Shown here piece by piece: positions 46,110 to 58,639 of a stretch of DNA of 64,000 nucleotides (position 1 is its first letter; each line of letters starts with the position of its first letter). This DNA comes from Antitrichia curtipendula (lineage: Eukaryota; Streptophyta; Bryopsida; Hypnales; Leucodontaceae), in the NCBI GenBank assembly GCA_951230915.1, contig OX579634.1:18564725-18628724 (forward strand), in the 5' to 3' direction. The notes below the pieces were generated by a model that was not told where the DNA came from, did no database searches, and saw only the letters and a program-made list of their open reading frames with translations. Made by a program: the position numbers and the translations under genes.

Positions 46110-48190
46110 TTTAATTGTACTGCAGCACATTTAGGTTCCGAATTTTGAGTTCATCCCTAAGTTTGGCAAATCTTTGTTTCTCTAGAAGTTTAGTGAAAAG
46201 GTCGACTATTTGATTGTAAGTTTGGACATAGAGGATATCCACTATGCTTGTAATCACGTTTTTTCTAATACAATGTAATTATAATTTTCTATGCTTGAGT
46301 TGTTCATGATGAATAGGGTTACAAGCTGCCTTCAATGCACTTTGATTATCAAAAAAACTCGTGATAGGGTCTAATGTGATTTATGTATTTTGATAGACAA
46401 GTACAAAGCTAGATGGCTTCTCTAATTTCTTCTATTAGGGCTTTTGCTTTGACATCAATGGAAGAAATTGCTACTATAGCTTGTTTTTTTTATGATCAAG
46501 AAATTGGTCCTCCATTAGACTGAAATATCCATCTAGTAATTGACTTTGTATCAATTCAACAATTGCCCCAATTTGAATCTATATAACCAACAAATACAAG
46601 ACTCTCTTATTTATCATAGAAAATATTGAATTCTAGGGTACTTCTTATATATCTAACTACTTGGTTTGTTGCTTCTAGATGTGGAATTTGAGGGTTGTGC
46701 ATGAAGCAACTTAAGACACTAGTTCCAAAAAGGATTTCAGGTTTGGTGTTTATAAGATAAATTAACATACCTACAAGTTGTTGGTATCATTTGGGGTTGA
46801 CAATGGAGGAGTCTTCTTTTGCTCTTAACTTCAAATTCTTGTTCATTGGTACAGTCGTTGGAGTGCATTCAAGTATATTAAATTCTTGTAAGATCTATGT
46901 AGCTTAAGTCTTCTAAGTCGAAAATATATTGTTGTCTGATTTGATAAATTCTATGCCTAGATAGAGTGAAAAATTTCCAAGTTTGGTCATCTTGAGTCTT
47001 TGCATTAGTCATTGTTTGATCTTGTTAACTTTTCTTGGATTTGAACCAATGATAAGGAGATCGTTAGTATATAACACAAGTATAATAATGTCATGTGTGC
47101 CAATGAAGTGAAACAAGTTGTAGTTTACTTCAGTTTGAGATGGTCCAAGTTTTTCGAGAAATGAATTTACTTTTTCAAACCAAGCTCTAGAAGGAGTAGG
47201 AGCTTGTCTGAGGCTGTATAGTGATTTCTTTAGCTTGCATACTTTGTTGTGTATCTTGGAGTTTTAAGAGCCCCATGGTACTTCCATGAATACAATCTCT
47301 TGTAGATTTCCATTTAAAAAGGTTGTTTTAACATCTAAGTGAATCAATATCCAGTCATTACTGGTTGAAAGCACTACTATGATTCTCATAGCTTTCCATT
47401 TTGCAATGGGTGCAAATACTTCATCAAAATCTATTCCTTTGGTTTGTTGGAAACCACAAGCAATTAACCGTGCTTTGAATTTGATCGATTTTCTACTGGA
47501 CCCTATTTTAGTTTTGTAGATCCAACAAGCTGTGATAGGCAAAACTTCTTGAGGTCTATCGCACAATTTCCACGTATCATTTTTTAACAAGGAATCTCTT
47601 TCTGATTTCATTGCTTCATGCCAACTTGCATGTGAACTGGCTTTCTAGAAATTCATTGGATTAGTGGTTTCTTTAGTTACACCCAAAAAATTGTCTATAT
47701 CCACAAGCTTATAAATTTCTATAAAATCTATGGACAGTTGTTGCAATGTAGAATTGCTTAGTGTTGTAACGTGTGTACACAAATATGTAACGTTGTCACG
47801 TAGGCGGGTAGAGGGTTGTCTGGCTCTAGGTAATTGTACTCATTTTTTTAGAGATGCTTGTTGCTCACTTCCAGGAACTGATTCACTAAAAGTTGATATG
47901 CTAGATGCAATTGGAGCAAGAGTTTCAATCTTGTTACTAATTATGATTTTATTTAAATAGTTGGTTCTAATAATACCGGGGTTGGAATTAGTGAGATGGA
48001 TAGATTGTCAGACATTAGATCTATCGGCTTAGTAGATATTTTAAGAAGAAGAAATGAAAATACAACAGGTGTCGATTTGGTGCCAAAAATATTTTTTTGT
48101 AGGATACTGGACGCATCAAAACGTACATTTCTAGTGTCTACTAGTTTGTGGTCACTTGGTATCCAAATGCAATATTTTTATTCTTAAAAG
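46110..48190 (-). mobile_element. Ty1/copia retrotransposon pol remnant
   Basis: Minus-strand reading, from high to low coordinates: a linker-like stretch (PRARQPSTRLRDNVTY near 47820); then an intact 115-codon stretch 47611-47264 with LLKNDTWKL, KFKARLIACGFQQTKGIDF, VFAPIAK and HLDVKTTFLNGNL of the copia reverse transcriptase; then KKSLYSLRQAP and YTNDLLIIGS (the YVDD box, altered to YTND); then GYIDSNWGNC of RNase H; then VDLFTKLLEKQRFAKLRDEL near the 3' end. Stops and frame changes between these blocks show that it is dead. Integrase and gag were not found upstream of 48190. Confidence 0.88.
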
Positions 48191-49632
48191 ATACAACAGT
48201 GGTAGAAGTTCATCATGATACCAAGATCAAAGAAGGTTGCAAAAGGAAAATAAGTGGTGTAGTCAAGGTTGCCAAGCATTGAGGTAGTTAGGGAAAATCC
48301 CTCTAATGCATGGAAAAGAATTCTGATTGAATGCATCGTCAAATTTTATGAGTCAAAAACCTCACTGTCCCTGGACAACAAATATATTAGATACCAAGTG
48401 CACAAAAAAGTTCAAAGAGGACATGAGGTAGAAGATGTTGGATGCCCTCAATGTTCTAGAATGGAGGCATAAGATGGACAAAAGGGGCTTCAACAAATTC
48501 TTTGAGAACAATGTTAATGATGCATTTTAGTATTAGAAATACAGAGATTGCAATTTTTTTGTAATTTTATTTCCAAAGTTAGAATTTTGTGATTTTAGAT
48601 AGTCCAAAATTAGGTTGAGCCCATAATCAGTCTATAGAGTCCTTATTCTGCTTCTGAAGAGCATACTTACTCACTTTTGAATTGAAAAACATATGCATAT
48701 GTGATGACATATTATCATTATCATCACATTTGGCATTCACAAAGTACTACGCACAGATCTTTCAGTGGTCTTCCTTGGAACCTCATTATAACCACAAATC
48801 ACCCCTTCCTTGGCCCAAAATATTGGTGCCCTATCTATCAAGTAAAGGACCCTGGTTGGATATAGGTGTCTCTACCTTATCTCCAATAAAAATTTCAGGT
48901 TTATTGAGTTTATACTTCAAAAGTTATAACGGAAGACAGTTCCATCTCTCTCCGCATAATTCTAAAATCAACCACCAATTCTTGCAATTACATTTAGGTA
49001 AAGGTCAAAATAATAGAAAACAATGATGTATCAGATGATAGGACATGAGTATTGAAAAATAATTGTCTAAGAATCAATTCTTAATTTACATTACAAAAGA
49101 AGTCTTCGATAAAAAAAATTGAGGCAATTTTTTATTGAGATTTATCTTTTTATAGCATATTTTAGGTGTATGTTAGTGTAATGTCTTTGGCAATGGAAGG
49201 AGGGGCCTATACATTGACAACATAGTTGGAAGTTTTTAGGGTTTCTTTACTAACGAATTGGAGGGCAATAAGGCTTTTGCACAAGTGGAATAGCAATCCT
49301 TGAAAGTGCTATTATCCATATGAACAAAGACAACGCATTTCTTCTTATCATTACCACTTCTCTTTCCATTCCACTCGCATTTCAGCTTGTTGCTATTCTT
49401 TTGTATGAACTCTATATACATTTGGACAATACACACTTGGAATTTCTTTGTAAGTTTCCATCCAATGATCAATCCATATGGGTGTTGTAGTACCAATAGG
49501 ACATACAATAATGTGTCCTATATAAACAACTGCACTTTAATAAAACCTTGGCAAACCAAGTCATCAATTTCAAATATTTTTTGTACCATAGAAAAAGCAA
49601 AATATCTGTTATATTTAATTTCCAAATTTTAT
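48191..49632. other. Intergenic DNA
   Basis: No supported gene. Several frames of 60-115 codons occur but lack any motif. It could hide further decayed retrotransposon sequence. Confidence 0.4.
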
Positions 49633-50705
49633 CACTAAAAGAAATGAGGGGTTTTGCAACTACAAAGAACAACTAGTTTTAGTTGTATGGGACATTCGCG
49701 ACTAGTACTAATTTGAGGATTCGCAATCTTTGTGGAGAAGTCGCAATAGTTACAAAGAACAATTGGGTTGATTTTCATCCTCTAACCTACTTAAAACTTC
49801 ATTGAGAAATGCTTTTAACGTGGTTGCTTATGTAGTATTTGTTGCCACGTGAGGTCAATCATTCAATTGACAAGTTGTACAATTTGTTGGCGGCTCGTTT
49901 GTAACTTATGTATGGCTCATTTACAACTTTTCTATAACTCATTTGCAACTTGTAGATTTTGAAATTCTAGTCTCAATTATTTATACTTTTCTTAGTTTAA
50001 ATTCTACCTTCTTTTTTTAATTAAAAAAATTTGAATATGGTGTTTAATAGATTACACTAGTTTAGAAAATTTTACAATTTCATAGGATTTTAAATGGATT
50101 TTAGATTTCTATAGACTATAGAAATCTTAAAATTCTATAAATATAGAATACAATAACAATAATTTATCATGTAAGAGTACAACTTACAAGTCTTATATGT
50201 TCAACCTTATGGTATTCTTCACAATTGATATGGGACAACTGATATAAGACAATCAAGAAACGACTTTGAAAATGCTAACAAACAACTAGGAAACGACTAT
50301 CGTCTTTGTTTTATAGTTGTAGTCTTTTCCTAGTTGTTTCCTAGTCGTTTTTTGCAACTACAAATTGACACGGTGGATTTCACAAAGTGTAGACTTGTTC
50401 ACATCAACAACTGTGATGAATATTGAATGGAGAATAGCTCACATTTGTTCTAAATTTGAACTTTGTTACAACTCTTGTAATTCTACACTTCATTCTACGA
50501 CTGCTTTGCAACTAAAACAATGTACACACTTCATTCTATGACTACTTTGCAACTAAAATAATGTACTAATGATGTAAAACAATGACATAAGATTTGGTGC
50601 TAATAGAAAAAGCTACAGTTATAAGATAGTTGTGTAGGACAGTAGGACAGTAGGACACTTAGTCACTTTTTAGTCGGTTGTGGTAGACATGTTTTTTTTC
50701 TAGTG
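49633..50705. mobile_element. Non-autonomous CACTA (En/Spm-type) element with TAT target duplication
   Basis: The element begins CACTAAAAGAAATG and ends CATGTTTTTTTTCTAGTG, the diagnostic CACTA...TAGTG termini. TAT occurs immediately outside both ends (49630-49632 and 50706-50708), the 3-bp target duplication expected of this superfamily. Subterminal motifs TTGCAACTAC, GCGACTAG, CTAGTTGTTTCC and CTAGTCG recur on both arms. Length is 1073 bp, with no transposase, so it would need a source element elsewhere. AGTAGGAC is tandemly repeated near 50637. Confidence 0.85.
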
Positions 50706-50708
50706 TAT

Positions 50709-52257
50709 TATAGATTGATTAATAACCAATAAATATGAATTTTCAAAGAAATTATTTAAAATGCGCATGATTAGCATTACAAATCCATCAAATAAAGAAT
50801 AAAAATATTGTTAAATGTTTAGTTTCCTTAATTGTTCATGATCACTACAACTAGCAAAGGTCTATTGTAAGAATATCCATGATAAGTCTTGATGCAGATG
50901 ACAACATATATGCCTCACTTTAGATTTTGGAATATAATTAAATAATACGAGTCAATGAATCTCCAATTATTAATAGTTCTTAGCCTAAAAATCAAAATGT
51001 CTTGCAAAATGATCATAGGCTATATAAATATTGAAGCCTTCACTTTCAAATATTTAATGAAAGTGCCAAATGCCAAAATGAAGTGTTTTGGATTCCAATA
51101 GAGTGGAATTAAAGAAATGGAATGAATTAGATGGTACTCTACTTGCCACCTTGACTTTTATTGCAAAACATCCCAATTGCCACTTGTATAATCTAAGGCC
51201 CATCGCAACTCGATTTCCTTTTTATTGATGCCTATTTTGTTTTGATACTCATAAAGAACCAAAATTATTCTTCAAGCACAACATGTTCAAAAAGGTTATT
51301 ATTAATGTAACTACACTTTATACTGACAGAATATGCAAAAACTGTGAATTAAACTGTGAATTTTCAAAGTGCTAAAATGAGTGTACCCAATATCAAACCT
51401 AGGCCCTCATGTTCATAGAATTTATGTTTTAGGCAAGTATCTTGATGAGACGATTTCGCAAACAGGTTAAAATTAGTTACCTTAGCGAGTATATTGCTAT
51501 CTGTTAGGTAGTGAACGATGAAGGTACGTAGGTGAGGCAAACCAAGTGTTGACCACGGAGAGTTAGATGCAAGAAGAACGTAGTCCTACTTTCAGATGCT
51601 CTAAACGAACACTATTATTTATGTGGTCTGTTGTAAAACCTCTGAATATTCAAACAGGGGTCGTCTGTACTGTATTTTAGAGTAACTGATTATTACATTC
51701 CGACTCACAATCTGTCTGAGAAAACAGACAAGAAGAGTTCTGTACAGAAACATCAGAGGCAGAATTGTGACAAAGGTTTAGTGAAAAGGATCAATCAATT
51801 AAGAATACACCAGTCAGTTTACATCACAAATAAGATTCAAGGTCCGAATTCACAAACTATTTTCTACATGACCATTTTGTACTAATCTATCTGTTCGGCG
51901 AACAACGCTTGGAAAAATCCAAGTTCTATAATGCTCTAGTATACATCACACGACTTGTGTAGTTAACTAACAATGAAAATCATGATTCTCCGGCATTGGC
52001 AGACGGATTTATGATCGTTAGTTAAAAATGGAACTGAAGTCGTGTATATTCGAGGTCCACGACTCAATCCACTTAAAACTTATCAAGACCAATAGGTGTT
52101 ACAGAGCAACGGCATCATCTTGCTTGTGTAACAAACAGATGTGAACGTGCACAATTGAGGATGAGGGGTTGCGGACTGTACATTCAGGGAGAAAGGAATC
52201 GAGTTGATGCCTGACCAGTGGTCCCTGAAAATGTTGGTCCAGGTGATATCCATTTCA
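50709..52257. other. Intergenic DNA and probable 3' region of the kinesin gene
   Basis: AT-rich to about 51400. Somewhat GC-richer beyond, where the 3' untranslated region of the minus-strand kinesin probably lies. No separate gene is supported. Confidence 0.45.
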
Positions 52258-55200
52258 TCAGCAGATAGGACGCCTCCTGTTTTCAATATCTGCTTCAAAT
52301 TCTTTGATGCCCAAACAAATACCAGAGACAACCTCGTCCAGGGTAGCCAGGGCACCGATGTAGTCTTGGAGTTCGTTGGCTAACCAAAGCTTCTCAACCT
52401 GAATTGACCGGGTAGCGGCTTCGTTAGCAGTCATTTGCTCCATCCAAATGTCAGAGATTCTGTCATTTTCAGTTTGCACAATATCTAGCTGTTGGTCCAG
52501 AATGGAGATTTTGAGTGCCGAAGGACTTTGAATAGTCCCGGAGGAGACATCTTCTGATCCAGATTTCTCAGAAGAGCGGATTTCACTGACTTGTAGCGAT
52601 TCCTGGTTTGGAACTCCTTCAGCTCGTGTTTCGAGTGTGTCTTTAGCATAACCGCATTCATGAATTGAAGCTTGCATGAGCCCATTCGGTGAGTTCAACC
52701 TCTCCCTCAGCAATGTGATTTCCTGTTCCAGCTCTGTTTGAAGACGACGCTCTTTTTCAAGAGACGTGCTGGCACTGAGAAGTTGCTCTTGAAGAAGCTG
52801 AACCTCTTCTTGTACGCGTACATTTTCCTGCTTGCTGTTTTTCTGCTCAGTCTCCATCTCAATAACCAGCTCCTCCAACTTCTTGACATAATAATCGTCG
52901 GTGACAACAGGGGATGCGGGCCGAAGACCTGGCAATCGCGTTTGAGCTTCCGTCTGAGCCAGAGATTCCTGCAGCATACATCGGAAATATTAATAGGCAT
53001 ACATAAAATCGGAGAATGTCCAAAAATATGGCATCATTCAGTTGCTTCATCCCCAGATAGCCATGCAGGTTTTACCTCAACCTTGACTTTCTCTAGGGAA
53101 AGTAAGTCCACTTGCTCCTTGTATTTGCAAGCTTCCTCAAGAGACGTCTCAAGCTGCTGTTGATGCTGTAGAAGACAAAAGGCACAAGGGTGAGCAATAA
53201 AATAAGATCCGTCGAGCTGAACTACCTCAGTTAAAAATATTTGACTCGGGAGAGTTTTTTCCTGCGTGAGAATTTTTTGTGTGCGTTGGTACAAGTGGCT
53301 TCGTCGTTGGAAGTAGGAGGGTCAACGCAACCACAGAATAGGGGGGAGTTCATAATCTGTAACCTTTGCTCACACAACCTGAACTGCAATCTCCTTCGCT
53401 ATGTAGTAAGGTCTCTAATAATGAAGAACTTTAAAGAGGTTCAACAAAATTAAACCTCTATCTTAAGCCGAAGAACTAACGACCAGGTTTTCAAAAAGGC
53501 CTATGCCCTGTACTACAATTTATATTGTTTAAGAGGGATGATAAGGTTACAACCTCAAGGTCCTTGTTCTTAAAGGCCGTCTGCAACTCCTCAAACTGTA
53601 CTCGGAGCTCCCTCAACTGACGTTCGAGCTGTCAACTCAAAATGACGTAGGCTCTGTTAGAGTGATAAAACTACACCACTACAGTACAATAGAGGAATCG
53701 GGTTAGATTTGACGAAAAGCCTAACGAGTTGTACCAATGAAGAAAATATTGAAATTCAGAATTCAGATCCAAAACAAGTCAGAAAAACGGGTCTAACTCT
53801 TGCACAGTTGTATTTGAGATCAAAACAAGTGGACGAGCGCGGCTCAGTAAGGCATCACCCCAAGAAATGGACACGACTTGACACATTCTCTCCTGAGAAC
53901 ATACACCCGGTGTCTCCTGAGCAGTACTCCAGCCATCAATAGATATGCTCGTCTGGCCACAGTCATTGATATAAAACAAGGATACAGTAGCACATCGTAA
54001 AAAAATGTAGAAGTAATACTAACCAAAATACTCCTTGAATCGTCACTAGTGACTGAGGAGGACATTGCCTTTTCGTCAGAACGGTCATTAAAGAGATCAA
54101 CGCTGAGGTGTCCGCTATTCAAAGTCGCCCAAGTGTCTTCATCTGCAATGTTTTTAAAGTCTGCAGGTGTAGGTGACTTGTCAAGACCGTCTGAAATCCC
54201 CCAAGAATCTTCTTCTTCTTCAATCAAGGTTCCAAACGCAGGTGGAAGACCAAGATTGTGACTCCTGCGAAGAGACACGGACACGGAACTTCCAAGAAAG
54301 CTTGGAGGCGGTTCGAACTCTGGTGAAGGCCTCTTCATTCTCTGTTACAAAATGGGTGCCAACGTGTCATAGCTATATTCAACCTCATAACAGGATATGA
54401 AGCTTTACCACGCGTTGCACAAAATCATTAATGCAGTTGTTTCCAAAAGTGCACCTGAATTTCTACGTCGGACGCAACTGGGCGTGGACACCATGTTTCC
54501 CTTCTAATTCCCTGCCATTGATATAAAAAACAGAGAATCAGGACAGCTAACACAAGTGACCTGATAAGACACTTTAGAACCGCAATCCAGTTTCCGAACC
54601 GCATCCAAATTCCAAGACTACATTAAATCAAAAGATATCTCCATTTTGAAGAAAGAGACTTCAGGTGAGCAGAGTACGTAAAGTTAAATATAAACCTATG
54701 ATGTGTTTTAGTTCAGATTTACCAAGGATAGCTTAAATGATGAATGCATCTGATTGTGTGCCTAAGAATGAGCCTCCCCCAGAAAGTGTCGAAGTACCTT
54801 ATGATGGGGCTGGTTGAAGTCGTCCCCAGCTGAGCTGATGACCATTGTGCTGAGATTATTAATCTTTCTCTCCTGCTCTTTTAATTTGTTGTTCAGAGCT
54901 TTCTTCTCTTCTAGCAGCTCAGATTCCAATTTTTCTCTCTCCAATTCAGTCTAGGATAGATCAAGTACCCTTGAATCGTCAATAAGAAGGTAGCGATAGC
55001 CACACTGGTGGATACATCTAGACTGTTCTATGCTAGGAAACAAAATGTAGTAGTATCATACATGTTCCAGGAAACATGACAGAAGCCTTGCCCTGAGACA
55101 TGATATGGCTACTTTAGGATAACGACCACGAGCACTAACCTTCAGCAAGTCATTCCGCAGACGCTTGATCTCCTTTTCCAAGTCATCCGAAGGCTTTGAC

Positions 55201-58200
55201 CCTTGACCCTATAATAAAATTGATCCCCAAGCGTGAATTCAGTACACTGAGCCTTGTCGATAGAGCTTTCAAGGTCTAAAACCAGCTCACATCCAATTTC
55301 AGAATATTGCATGCATCGCAGTGAAAATCTTGAGTCAAGCTTCAATATCGATCGATCTCAAAAATATTGTTTAAAGATTTGGAACAAGCAATGAAATATT
55401 CAAGAGCATGTCTAGTAGAAAAACAAGCTTCAAAGCCAGCATAATAATGGTGTCCGGACCTGCAACTTCTGGAGAAGATCCTCAATCTCCTTCTTTTGCC
55501 GCTTCAAAAGAGCAGCATCTGTTAGAGTCTGCAACACCGTACTAATAGAAGGTTAGGCTTATGTACTTTCCAGATGAAGACTCACGGTTCCTACTTTCCT
55601 GTGTACAGTTAAATTCTCGTCACTATTTGATGTGCATATCTGCTTCAAAATTGAACTCGACTATCATAAAACTGACGCTGTACATCAACGTTTTAGAAAA
55701 ACAACTCGTATTACCTCATTCACTTGAGCGCAATTGGTTACGCGTTTAGCCCTGCTTGCAAACTGCAAGGTCCCTCGACTTTCGTCTATTTGTTCCTGTA
55801 ATCATAATGAATTCAACATTGCATTAAGCCGACATGAAAAACAAAATAAAATAAAATCCATTTTCACCTGTATTTCCAACAATCGAATTAAACGAATCGG
55901 AAAGTAGTACAAAAGAAGTGGAAGTGAACTCAACAACAAGAGCACTATGATTGGATTACCATCACTACCGCTGCGTACAGGCAGGGTAACATAATAGGGG
56001 CATGATACTGTATCAACTTTCTCCCTAGAGATTTGTGTCTCGGCTCTGAAGCGAAAGCAAAATAATTTTTGAATTCAGAGAGATCAGCAGCATATAAATT
56101 CACCTCATCAGGAGTCATTGTACATATGATTGCAGTTCGAGCATTGCCACCGAGTGCCATTTGGAGGATACGAGTAAGCTTGCTGTCTCGATATGGTATG
56201 TGAGCTCTGTAATGAAAACCGAAACAGAAGTCATAATTAATATACTCAACAGAAATATATCATAGGCACTAGTTATTACCTCAATAGATAACCAACAATG
56301 GTTCTCATCAAGGCAGCGTACTAAGGTCTGGTCCTGGATACGGCCGGGACAACGAAATCATTTTCTAAACAGCAACTCAGTGTTTGACTAACCCTTGCTT
56401 CGTACCACCCTCGCAGAGCTTGTTGATAACGTTTCCAAGACACATTAAACTTTTATTGATGTGGCCTCCCTCCTTCAAGCGAACACCTCCTGCTCCTGTC
56501 TTTGCAATCCTTTCTGAGCCAGCAAGGTCCACCAAGTTCTACAAAAACATGCGTTCTGAGCATGAAAATGGAATGCACACAATAACCTTGATAATCAAGG
56601 TATAGTACGTGTATCATCCACAACAATTTAACAGTCATAATAGGATATGATCTACATCAAAAGATCAAGTATCAGAGTTGGAAACCGCATACAAATTAAT
56701 CTTTGGAGTACATCCTCCTTTACTGTAATACAAGATAATGCACATTGAAGGACATTATCTCACCAATTCGGACACACGAACAGCATCTACGTCAGATTCC
56801 TTTCCACCATGACTTTTGCTTCTACTCTCAATCACCTGGACAAGCGAGACACGGAAGGCAGTGGGTTACGACGTGTCCAAGTCCCAAACTATTTTGCCTA
56901 AGCTTGATCCAGGGATGCTGTGCAAGTTGAAACCTAATGCTAGACTAGAACATCGTAAACTAGAGCATGCTCAACTAATTTCTACGGAGTTAAGGTAATC
57001 AAACATTTAAAAAACACAACATCATGCACAACTCAACTCACCATACGAAATATGCTGTGAGAGCGACTACTGTACAGATTCATGTTGGTTTCTCCAAAAT
57101 GCCGTTGAGCTGCACATCGAACATTTAAAGGTCAATCATCTGAAGAGAAGAAGACAATTTGAAGCAGATGATGTATGATGTTTCCAAATGAAAAGCTCTC
57201 CAGTCAAATCTACAAGGATTGGACGACTTTGATAACTCAACGACTTTGATAACTCTTCAACAGGCTAAAACATCATCAGCTCGAGTTAAGGATAAAGCCC
57301 AACCAGCCCGTGCAAAAAGAGGTCTCAGATATATAAAAATGAGACAATAAACAAGAATAAGACTCCTCGTGCGCGTTAATGAAGCTACCACAGTAGAAGA
57401 AAATGAACGAAGACAATGTCAAGCATATTTTACCTTCTCCAGCCTCCAGAAGTCCAAGCACCTGTTCCACACTGTCGACAATTTCCTCTCTTAAGCCTGC
57501 TACGAAAACACCCTTCTGCAAACACAATCGGTTGCGTCAAAGATAATCCTGAATTAGGATCTCAATAGATTCATACTCATGCTGTATCAACTGTAGTAGG
57601 AGAACTTACCTCTAGATTCTCGTGAATTTGCAACTTACGACTGTCAGGGGCAAAAAGATCTTTGATTTCCTCATTATAAATTTCCATGTAAGATACTCGG
57701 ATGAGGTACTCTCTGTCTGACGCCTGAGAAACAAACGAAGCACCTCAGTATGCAGTGTATTAGAAAGGTTGATTAAAGTGACAACAAACGCGGCCAAGCA
57801 CTGAATTTCAATGAGCATAGTTAATATGGAGCTTGGTGCAAATGCCTCTTACCTGTTGGACATGGCGAAAGATTTCAGTGACGGCTAAGCGAGTAATTCC
57901 AGGCTCAGAATCTGAGCCTCGCATGGTATATGTTTTCCCACTACTTGTTTGCCCATAAGCAAAAACTGTCCCTGTTATGATGCAAATTGCAATGGAATTA
58001 GGAAGGATCTCTAAATAGCTAATCCCTCAACGACAAGGTTGTTGGTGAGCTTCAGGAACGCCGGCCTCTGCCGCACCACATAGTACTTTTTGCTATACGG
58101 TAGAAACAAACAATATCCTTCTCGTTACAAACTCATACAGTAGACCACATTATCCGCAGATTATTAACTCGGATTAAAGACACACCATTGAACCCGGCAA

Positions 58201-58639
58201 CGGCAGATAGAACAACATCCTTCGCATGCTCTTCGTAGATGTTGATATTTTTGGCGTCAGCTCCAAAAATTGTATCTGTCCTCATAACCACATGAAGATA
58301 AGAATATTTCAATCATCCTCATCTGGATCCAAAATCAGACCAAAAAGGCCAGGCCCCACACGAAAATGAAACGAAGTTAAATGGATGCAATATTGAATAA
58401 TGTGAAGGCGTTGGTCCAGGACTGTCTCCAGCAACAGGCAGATGATTGTTTCGAATGAATAAAAAAACAAGATTGACATGTGAAGAAAGCGCACCAAATG
58501 CAAATGTATGACCGGAGACGATTGAGCCAGCTCCAGTTAGCAACGAGATTGAATTGTGCAACACTTTCCAATGATGACCTCGGACGGAGTTCAGTTTTGT
58601 TGGCGGCCTCACCCTGATGGCCACACAAATCTTCTCCAT
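52258..58639 (-). CDS. Kinesin-7 (CENP-E-like) motor protein, 853 aa, 18 exons
   Basis: Exons in transcript order: 58639-58495, 58275-58186, 57971-57853, 57723-57610, 57515-57434, 57109-57042, 56835-56764, 56538-56393, 56206-56104, 55795-55715, 55528-55460, 55208-55140, 54950-54798, 54511-54455, 54341-54024, 53628-53554, 53165-53076, 52968-52258. All are GT-AG with matching phases. The motor starts at residue 1 ([12 protein letters not shown]). P-loop GQTSSGKT at 85-92, switch I SSRSH at 197-201, switch II DLAGSER at 234-240, and the neck [20 protein letters not shown] ends at 340. The N-terminal motor and neck text are typical of plant kinesin-7, a plus-end-directed microtubule motor family used in division. 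The rest is coiled coil (exons 11-13, 16-18) around a low-complexity Ser/Asp-rich exon 15. A 25-codon optional exon fits at 53952-53878. The exact subfamily is not resolved. Confidence 0.92.

Noticed and set aside
56281..56350. Extra kinesin exon between exons 8 and 9
   Set aside because: Joining exon 8 directly to exon 9 gives [14 protein letters not shown], the standard motor sequence. Nothing is missing there.
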